From positions 1 to 7,755 of the forward strand of contig JANXXV010000004.1 in NCBI GenBank assembly GCA_025350445.1: a DNA stretch of 7,755 bases, read 5' to 3'. The position numbers and the translations under genes were made by a program. The notes below the pieces were generated by a model. The model did not search any database. It was given only the letters and a program-made list of their open reading frames with translations, and had not been told where the DNA came from. Every line of letters begins with the position of its first letter. The first letter of the stretch is position 1. Of this stretch, positions 1 through 5,096 are shown one piece after another. This DNA is from Bryobacteraceae bacterium. Its GTDB lineage: Bacteria > Acidobacteriota > Terriglobia > Bryobacterales > Bryobacteraceae.

Positions 1-1933
1 CCAGATTACGGCGACCTCAGCCGCCGATGGCAGCAAATTCGCAACAGCGCTGATTACGCTGAATCCGTCGGCAGTCTCGGTGGGTGTTGCTCCAACGGCG
101 GTTACATTAGGCGCGGGCGGAACGCAGCAGTTTGGCGCGACAGTAACAGGGGCGGCCGGCACGGCTGTGACCTGGTCTCTAAGCCCGGCGGCCGGCACTT
201 TGACGGCATCGGGATTCTATACGGCGCCCGCTTCGGTCACCTCGCCGCAGACCGTCACCATAAGAGCCACTTCCACTGCGGACGGCACCAGGTCGGCAAC
301 GGCGATCGTCACGCTGACCCCGGCGATTTCCGTTACGTTGACACCGCCGGCTGTGTCGTTGGGAGCGGGCGGAACGCAGCAGTTCAGCGCCGCTGTAGCA
401 GGCACATCGAATACAGCGGTCACCTGGACGCAGAGCGCGGCGGTAGGTACTCTATCGACCGCGGGCGTCTTCACGGCGCCGGCATCGGTAACGGTACAGC
501 AGGTGATCCAGATTACGGCGACTTCGGCCGCGGACGGCAGCAAGTTGGCAACAGCGCTGATTACGCTGAATCCGTCGGTTGCGGTTTCTGTTACGATGAC
601 GCCGCCGTCTGTGAGCCTGGGCCCGGGCGGAACGCAGCAGTTCAGCGCCGCTGTAGCGGGCACCTCGAATACAGCGGTTACATGGACGCAGAGCGCGGCA
701 GTAGGTACGTTGTCGGCCTCGGGCGTTTACACGGCTCCGGCCGCGATAACCGTACAGCAGGTCATCCTGATTACGGCGACTTCGACTGCTGATGGCGCCA
801 AGTTTGCAAACGCAGTTGTGACGCTCATTCCGGCTGCGGGTGCGATTGCGGTAACCATGACACCGTCGGCCGTGACGTTGGGTGCCGGCGGTACGCAACA
901 GTTCAGCGCCGCTGTCGCAGGCACGTCCAACACAGCGGTTACATGGACGCAGAGCGCCGCCGTAGGTACGCTCTCGGCCTCGGGCGTCTATACGGCGCCT
1001 GCCTCGATAACGACGCCATTCACCATATTAATTACGGCGACTTCGACCGCTGACGGCACCAAATTCGCGACGGCACTCATCACCCTTGTGCCGGCGGTTT
1101 CGGTTACTATCACCCCGGCCTTAGTGACTCTGAGCGCAGGCGGCGTACAGCAATATAGTGTCACCGTGGCGGGTACCGGCAACACGGCTGTCACCTGGTC
1201 GCTAAGTCCCTCGGTTGGCACGATATCGCCTTCGGGACTCTACACGGCGCCGGCGTCGATCATCGCCAAGCAGGCCCTCACCATCAACGCGACTTCGTCC
1301 GCCGACAGCTCGAAGTTCGCCACCGCAACCATCGCACTTCTCGTCTCGGCCTTGCCTGCTTCCGGCGGCGGGACCACCCAGACGTCGGCGCCAACGGTAT
1401 CGTACACGCTTCTCAGCAGCACCTCCGCGGAAGTAAGTTGGACGGCTCCGGCGGCGCGGCCCGTCAATGATTGGATTGGCCTCACCGCGTCGGGCGCTCA
1501 AGGTTGGTGGTACATCACCAGTTGGCCGACAAACGGAGCCACCAGCGGTACCTTCACCATGACCATCCCGACGACCGTGGGGCAATATGAGTTCCGCTAC
1601 TTCGATAACGACACGTTCAATGTTCTGGCGCACAGTGCATCGCTCCCGGTCGGCGCCGGATTCTCGGTGAAACCCACCCAAACGGTGGCGGCGGCCGGTT
1701 CCACTCTTACCGTGCCCTGGACCGCGGGCACGGGCCGCTTGTCCGGCGATAGCGTCTGCCTGTTACTTGCAGGAACCGATAATGGCCAGACGATCGGCTG
1801 CAGCCTTACCAAGGGCAGAGCCAGTGGAACGGCAAGTCTCGAGCTGCCGGCGGCGCCTGGTATCTATGAGGTTCGCTACATCACGCGCGGCTACGTGAAC
1901 ATAGTTGAAAGCGCCCCCATTACTGTGAAGTAG
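1..1933 (+). CDS. Tandem Ig-like repeat surface/secreted protein (5' partial)
   Basis: The reading frame is open from base 2 to the TAG at 1931-1933, so the true start lies left of the window. The GTG at 80 is only an internal valine codon. The visible ~643 residues are threonine-, alanine- and valine-rich and contain the tail of one Ig-like module, five full modules, a glycine/threonine linker (about 1346-1390) and two other beta-sandwich modules (about 1391-1651 and 1652-1930). The first of these has DWIGL, a WW pair and GQYEFRYF; the second keeps GIYEVRY but has lost the DWIGL tryptophan. Such bacterial Ig (BIG-like) arrays usually serve as stalks or binding modules of extracellular proteins. 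The C-terminus ends in a short ITVK tail, with no LPXTG, PEP-CTERM or hydrophobic anchor, so attachment must come from the unseen N-terminus or the protein is released. No catalytic domain is visible. The C-terminal pair resembles SKICH-like modules; that is an inference from motif shape. Confidence 0.9.
   Translation, partial: QITATSAADGSKFATALITLNPSAVSVGVAPTAVTLGAGGTQQFGATVTGAAGTAVTWSLSPAAGTLTASGFYTAPASVTSPQTVTIRATSTADGTRSATAIVTLTPAISVTLTPPAVSLGAGGTQQFSAAVAGTSNTAVTWTQSAAVGTLSTAGVFTAPASVTVQQVIQITATSAADGSKLATALITLNPSVAVSVTMTPPSVSLGPGGTQQFSAAVAGTSNTAVTWTQSAAVGTLSASGVYTAPAAITVQQVILITATSTADGAKFANAVVTLIPAAGAIAVTMTPSAVTLGAGGTQQFSAAVAGTSNTAVTWTQSAAVGTLSASGVYTAPASITTPFTILITATSTADGTKFATALITLVPAVSVTITPALVTLSAGGVQQYSVTVAGTGNTAVTWSLSPSVGTISPSGLYTAPASIIAKQALTINATSSADSSKFATATIALLVSALPASGGGTTQTSAPTVSYTLLSSTSAEVSWTAPAARPVNDWIGLTASGAQGWWYITSWPTNGATSGTFTMTIPTTVGQYEFRYFDNDTFNVLAHSASLPVGAGFSVKPTQTVAAAGSTLTVPWTAGTGRLSGDSVCLLLAGTDNGQTIGCSLTKGRASGTASLELPAAPGIYEVRYITRGYVNIVESAPITVK
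71..1345 (+). repeat. Five tandem Ig-like coding repeats (252-261 bp period)
   Basis: Five in-frame units begin near 71, 326, 581, 842 and 1097; a sixth, incomplete unit precedes them at 2-70. The conserved GG(T/V)QQ(F/Y) motif recurs with spacings of 252, 258, 261 and 252 bp (84, 86, 87 and 84 residues). Each unit follows the order V-T-x-T-P, LGAGGTQQF, a central TAVTW, a VGT(L/I)S turn, a (V/L)YTAPAS strand and a final ATS-AD-KFATA-ITL strand. Units 2, 3 and 4 are identical in protein over 30 residues (368-457, 626-715 and 887-976). Units 1 and 5 are more diverged, the usual pattern when inner copies are homogenised by unequal exchange. Confidence 0.9.
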
Positions 1934-1950
1934 TATCGGTGCGGTAGTCG

Positions 1951-1985
1951 AAAAATGGCGCCTCTTACCCGGGGCGCCATTTTTT
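1951..1985 (+). terminator. Strong intrinsic terminator, possibly bidirectional
   Basis: A perfect 12-bp stem (1951-1962 pairing with 1973-1984) encloses a 10-nt loop. The stem core is GGCGCC/GGCGCC. It is followed by a run of T residues at 1980-1985 and preceded by a run of A residues at 1951-1955, so it could also stop minus-strand transcription. It starts 17 nt after the stop of the Ig-repeat gene and separates that gene from the DUF218 gene. Confidence 0.92.
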
Positions 1986-2029
1986 GTTCCCGGAAGCTGA
2001 TTTTCTGCTGCGTCCTGTCCCCCGGACCC

Positions 2030-2037
2030 TATAAAAT
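2030..2037 (+). promoter_or_regulatory. Possible -10 box (TATAAAAT) for the DUF218 gene
   Basis: TATAAAAT lies 94 bp upstream of the DUF218 start and downstream of the terminator, where a new promoter would be expected. No good -35 box is visible at the usual distance (the CTGCTG near 2005-2010 is poor). An inverted repeat, ATGGACT (2036-2042) with AGTCCAT (2068-2074), follows directly and could be an operator or a 5' leader hairpin. Support is weak. Confidence 0.25.
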
Positions 2038-2130
2038 GGACTTGGTTGCGATGTTGTCCGCTTCTGTAGTCCATCCGCCAAAATCACTTCGCCGGTCCCT
2101 CCCCGCCGAAAACACGCTGCCCGCATCCCA

Positions 2131-2859
2131 ATGACCTATTTTCAACCTCTGCTCCCACTGCTGATGCTTATCTTGTTTCTCTCTGCCTTCGCGCAGAGAT
2201 CCGGCGGAGGCCGCCTGTGGGTTCGTATCGGCGCGCTGGCACTCTTCCTGATTTCATGGCCTCCGGCGGCCGGTCTGGTTCTCTGGTTTTTTCAGGCGCC
2301 CTACTCGTCCCTTCCTCCCGCGGACCGCAATGTAGAGGCAATTGTTGTATTGTCGTCCGCTGTCTTCCCGCCCACCCCTCCGCGGCCTGCGCCGATTTTG
2401 GGCAGCGACACCTACGAGCGTTGCGAATACGCCGCCTGGCTCCACAAGAATTGGAGTGCCGTCCCCGTGCTGGCGTCAGGCGGTGGTTCCAGGGGCGGAG
2501 TTCCTTATGCCATCACTATGAGCGGGGCGCTACGCCGGGAGGGCGTGCCGCCGGAAATGATTTGGACCGAAGAAAACTCCCGTTCCACTTTTGAGAACGC
2601 CGAATTTTCCGCAAACATTCTGCGGGGCAAGGGGATTCACAAAATTGCCCTCGTTACCGAGGCTTATCACATGCCAAGAGCCGAACGCTGTTTTCGCAAG
2701 CAGGGATTCGCGGTTGTCCCCGCCGCCTGCGGCTTCCGGACTTTCGTGCCGGGAGACCTTCCGGAATATGCGCCGACCTGGGAGGCGATCTCCTGGAATG
2801 AAGATAGTTTGCACGAGGGAGTCGGACTCCTGTGGTATCTGATCCGCGGCCGCATCTGA
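2131..2859 (+). CDS. DUF218 / YdcF-ElyC-SanA family membrane protein
   Basis: The protein has 242 residues. Two hydrophobic segments, about 3-20 and 31-54, anchor the N-terminus; a DUF218 domain follows from about residue 66. Visible family motifs are the opening strand AIVVLSSAVFP (70-80), ASGGG (115-119), the ENSRSTFENA motif (148-157), VTEAYHMPRAERCFRKQGF (175-193) and the C-terminal HEGVGLLWYLIRG (228-240). DUF218 proteins such as E. coli ElyC and SanA act in envelope and peptidoglycan homeostasis, but their reaction is not established, and I infer only an envelope role here. The start is the first ATG of the frame. No Shine-Dalgarno sequence is visible in the 40 nt upstream, so translation may be weak or the start imperfectly placed. 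The gene is downstream of a terminator and convergent with the polysaccharide genes, so it is probably transcribed separately. Confidence 0.88.
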   Translation: MTYFQPLLPLLMLILFLSAFAQRSGGGRLWVRIGALALFLISWPPAAGLVLWFFQAPYSSLPPADRNVEAIVVLSSAVFPPTPPRPAPILGSDTYERCEYAAWLHKNWSAVPVLASGGGSRGGVPYAITMSGALRREGVPPEMIWTEENSRSTFENAEFSANILRGKGIHKIALVTEAYHMPRAERCFRKQGFAVVPAACGFRTFVPGDLPEYAPTWEAISWNEDSLHEGVGLLWYLIRGRI

Positions 2860-2867
2860 GCCTTTAA

Positions 2868-3100
2868 CCTAAAAACGGCAGTTGACTGGCGGCAATTCGG
2901 TCAACGTCTTGAGTATCAAGCCGATGCCAGAAAAACAGTTGTCACCAGATTGGTGAGGTGCGGAGCAGTTGCTTTTCGTTACCGCTCGCTCACGCGCGCG
3001 GCTCGGTAACGTACTGATTTTACTGAACCGTGACCGTCAGGGAGCGGTAACGAAAAGCTGGGATTACGCCAAAATCACAAGGTGAACTGCCGTTTTTAGG
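2868..3100. mobile_element. MITE-like palindromic element with TTTAA flanks
   Basis: CCTAAAAACGGCAGTT at 2868-2883 is the exact reverse complement of AACTGCCGTTTTTAGG at 3085-3100. Both ends are flanked by TTTAA (2863-2867 and 3101-3105), as a 5-bp target duplication would be. The element is about 233 bp, holds no credible ORF, and lies between convergent genes, a common place for tolerated insertions. Its interior is full of smaller inverted repeats: GTTGAC/GTCAAC (2881-2886 and 2900-2905), CTTGA/TCAAG (2908-2912 and 2916-2920), TCACCA/TGGTGA (2942-2947 and 2951-2956), and a 17-bp pair at 2971/3058. Non-autonomous mobility is inferred; no transposase is in the window. A structured RNA or a species-specific intergenic repeat is the alternative. 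Confidence 0.55.
2971..3058. repeat. REP-like long hairpin inside the palindromic element
   Basis: GCTTTTCGTTACCGCTC at 2971-2987 pairs perfectly with 3042-3058 (17 bp). The next ~17 nt of each arm (CTCACGCGCGCGGCTC against its partner near 3026-3041) pair imperfectly, giving an 88-nt hairpin. The octamer CGGTAACG occurs at 3004-3011 and 3045-3052, with its complement at 2977-2984, so the left arm can form either a short or a long hairpin. The GC-rich 'GCTCGCTCACGCGCGCGGCTC ... GTGACCGTCAGGGAGCGG' style resembles dispersed palindromic repeats I recall from acidobacterial genomes; that link is from memory. Confidence 0.65.
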
Positions 3101-3105
3101 TTTAA

Positions 3106-3322
3106 TCCTGAATCCGGCGGTTGTGGCCACCCAAGATCGGACGACTGTTTAGCCCGCAGGTATTTGTACGGGATTGAGTTATCGCCGGAAGGGTGTGCTG
3201 CGAAGTGGTTAAAACCCTAAAGTATTTCAGCGATTAGGAGCTATCCGAAGGGTTCGAACTCCCAAATGTCAGCCTGTAATCGCCTGGCGGCGTCAATGCG
3301 AAGGCAAGCTACGCACGCGCTT
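3106..3322. other. Remainder of the convergent intergenic region, no gene seen
   Basis: These 217 bases separate the palindromic element from the stop codon of the O-antigen ligase-like gene. I see no credible ORF, RNA gene or T-run terminator. The only structure is weak: an 8-bp inverted repeat, ATCGCCTG (3279-3286) with CAGGCGAT (3324-3331), whose right arm overlaps the end of the minus-strand gene, and an 8-bp palindrome, GTTCGAAC, at 3252-3259. Confidence 0.6.
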
Positions 3323-4696
3323 TCAGGCGATGCCCGCAACTGGAATTCCGTGCGAAATCAAGGCTGGTTCCGTCTCGCCGTCGTTTTCGCGCTCGATCTC
3401 ATCCCCGGCCTTGTCCCCGTCCCCCTTGAAGAGAGCGGTTTGGGATATGAGGCCCGCAAGCACCCACATATCGCCATTGACCTGAAAATACATCCAGCGA
3501 TCACCGAAGCAACTGGATACCGCGGAACAAAGAATCCATACTGCCAGGCCGAGTCCCAGAGAGGCCATGAACGGGTCGTTCGAGCGTCTGAATACACGCC
3601 ACCCCACGCGAAACGACTTCCCCAACAACCACAAAAACAGGAACATACCTATTATTCCGGTTTCCAGCAGGACTTTCACGTAGATGTTATGGGGGTCCTC
3701 ATAAGTGCCAACCCGGTGCAGGGAAGCGTAAGTATTAAAACCCATCCCAAACAGCACGTTGGATGAGGTAAAGAGATCGAGCGCATCCTCCCAAAGCCGC
3801 AAGCGGGTCTCCGAGGAGTGGTCCACATCGCCACTACCGGATTCGTACGTCATAAAGATTCGATCTTGCACCGCCCCAGGTACGAAGGCCGTCCAACTGA
3901 GTGCGAATACCAGAATCACGATCAGAAGCATCCGGTTCTTAGCGAAACCGACAAACAGCACGCCAACGGCGAAGGCGACATATGCTCCGCGGGAAAAGGT
4001 GTACATCAGACATACGGCCGAAAAGGCAGCCAGCGCGTAATAACCCGCTTTTAGGAACCATCTGGATTTAAAAGAGGCCAAAGCGATCAGAAATGCTGCG
4101 AATTGAGCGGCGAACGATGCCATTCCGTTTAGTCCGGCATAGCCCATGCCGGCACTCTCCCGGACCGAGTCGGAGTATTGAGAATAGTCACGGTTGTGCA
4201 CGGAGTCCCAGTAGCCCCAATTCAGGACTAACGCCGAGAAGCACATCAGAAACACCATCGCCTTGGCATGACGGCGGTCCGGAGCGATGGCGGCCACCAA
4301 CAAAAGCAGCGCCGGCATGTTCATGTAGTCCAGCCAAACGCCGAACCGGGGTTCGCCGGGAAAAGGAAGCGGCGCTCCGATGATGAACGATCCCAGGCAG
4401 AGCGAAAAGAGGGTATAGCCCCAGTATATGAGCAATAATCGGGTCCACGGCGTGTCCACGATAGGCCACTCACGCCGTCGCAACAGCCCGAGCGCCATCC
4501 CCAACAGCATAATCGTTACGACGCTTTGCGCTAATGGGTATTCATTCATCCGGTAGCGTAGCGTTTGCAGAACAATTAGCGGCACTAGATAATACAGACC
4601 GGCAATGGGCCGCCAGAAGATAGCCAGAAGAAGCGCCAGAATGCCGGCTAGATACAGCGCGAGCGGGATGAATCCTGTTGTTAAGCCAAAGCCCAT
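3323..4696 (-). CDS. O-antigen ligase/polymerase (Wzy/WaaL-like) membrane protein
   Basis: This is a 457-residue polytopic membrane protein with about 11-13 hydrophobic segments, from residues 9-27 to about 407-424. It has the features of the Wzy_C/O-antigen ligase family: a FSRGAY motif (234-239) opening the conserved core, then a large periplasmic loop with SSETRLRLWEDAL (294-306) and YEDPHNIYVKVLLETG (332-347) between membrane segments. Family members polymerise lipid-linked repeat units or transfer glycan chains at the periplasmic face; which of the two applies here cannot be decided from sequence. The C-terminal ~30 residues are charged and hydrophilic. I chose the ATG at 4696 because it is the first ATG of the frame, sits just before the first membrane segment, and has GAGAG 9 nt upstream. 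The frame stays open to a TTG at 4849, but the added residues look non-coding. It belongs to the minus-strand polysaccharide set. Confidence 0.88.
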   Translation of the reverse strand: MGFGLTTGFIPLALYLAGILALLLAIFWRPIAGLYYLVPLIVLQTLRYRMNEYPLAQSVVTIMLLGMALGLLRRREWPIVDTPWTRLLLIYWGYTLFSLCLGSFIIGAPLPFPGEPRFGVWLDYMNMPALLLLVAAIAPDRRHAKAMVFLMCFSALVLNWGYWDSVHNRDYSQYSDSVRESAGMGYAGLNGMASFAAQFAAFLIALASFKSRWFLKAGYYALAAFSAVCLMYTFSRGAYVAFAVGVLFVGFAKNRMLLIVILVFALSWTAFVPGAVQDRIFMTYESGSGDVDHSSETRLRLWEDALDLFTSSNVLFGMGFNTYASLHRVGTYEDPHNIYVKVLLETGIIGMFLFLWLLGKSFRVGWRVFRRSNDPFMASLGLGLAVWILCSAVSSCFGDRWMYFQVNGDMWVLAGLISQTALFKGDGDKAGDEIERENDGETEPALISHGIPVAGIA

Positions 4697-4824
4697 GAAG
4701 TAGATCTCTCGACCATTACGAATTTGTGGTACTGCATCGCCTTGCCTAATATTTTCACAAGATACCAATTTCCAGGACAAAAACCCGAATCGCCATTCAT
4801 GCCAAGCCCCAACACAATCGCCAC
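4681..4824 (-). CDS. Possible small upstream ORF (47 aa), overlapping the ligase start
   Basis: On the minus strand a GTG at 4824 opens a 47-codon frame ending in TAA at 4681-4683. A GGAGG sequence (4836-4840) lies 11 nt before the GTG, the best-looking ribosome site in this gap though somewhat distant. The stop falls 16 bases inside the ligase gene, an overlap that would allow translational coupling. The peptide begins VAIVLGLGMNGDSG and shows no recognised domain, membrane segment or family resemblance. It may be chance; GC-rich gaps readily produce such frames. Confidence 0.2.
   Translation of the reverse strand: MAIVLGLGMNGDSGFCPGNWYLVKILGKAMQYHKFVMVERSTSWALA
4706..4710 (-). promoter_or_regulatory. 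Shine-Dalgarno-like GAGAG for the ligase/polymerase gene
   Basis: Read on the minus strand, GAGAG ends 9 nt before the ATG at 4696. It supports that start over the upstream TTG at 4849. It is only a partial match to the anti-SD core. Confidence 0.45.
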
Positions 4825-5096
4825 GAAGACAGTTTCCTCCGAAACTCAACCGGAATCAGCCGTCTTTCCGGCGGCCGGGATCCTAGGTGTATAGACGCCC
4901 TGGTAGCCCGCCACACCCAACTCAGAGCTACTGTCACTTCATGGAATTCACACTTTTCTTATTACTCCTGAGTTTGGAACAGCAACTGTGGGGCCAACCG
5001 GCGCCTGCCTCGCATCCTCACAGACCAGACGGCGACAGTAATTCCCGCCCGTTCCACGCCTGCGCTCGGGGTGCTGCTCCCGATCGTTCGCCAGGT
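4825..5096. other. Gap upstream of the ligase gene, no clear gene
   Basis: The full gap between the fused-enzyme stop (5097) and the ligase ATG (4696) is 400 bp, long for an operon of this kind. It probably contains the ligase promoter, but I cannot place convincing -35/-10 boxes. No terminator with a T-run is visible after the upstream gene. A CCGGC-G-GCCGG palindrome at 4868-4878 is the only compact symmetry I see, and it is unremarkable in GC-rich DNA. Confidence 0.5.

Noticed and set aside
71..1345. Regular spaced repeats as a possible CRISPR array
   Set aside because: The 252-261 bp period is in frame and encodes protein modules; there are no short repeats with unique spacers.
217..1681. 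Several minus-strand frames of 70-160 codons opposite the Ig repeats
   Set aside because: They mirror the repeats, carry repeated low-complexity translations, and lie opposite a clear coding frame; this is typical antisense openness in GC-rich DNA.
3247..3263. GGGTTCGAACTCCC, resembling a tRNA T-arm
   Set aside because: The loop and C61 position do not fit, the stem is weak, and no acceptor, anticodon or D-arm exists around it. It is an 8-bp palindrome only.
3279..3331. 8-bp inverted repeat as a terminator for the ligase gene
   Set aside because: The loop is 37 nt, the stem overlaps the stop codon, and no T-run follows on the minus strand.
3266..3766. Plus-strand 166-codon frame across the end of the ligase gene
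   Set aside because: It is antisense to a well-supported membrane protein and has no recognisable domain.
4697..4849. N-terminal extension of the ligase to the TTG at 4849
   Set aside because: The added 51 residues are cysteine/arginine/tryptophan-rich with no family resemblance, while the ATG at 4696 has an SD-like GAGAG and precedes the first membrane segment.
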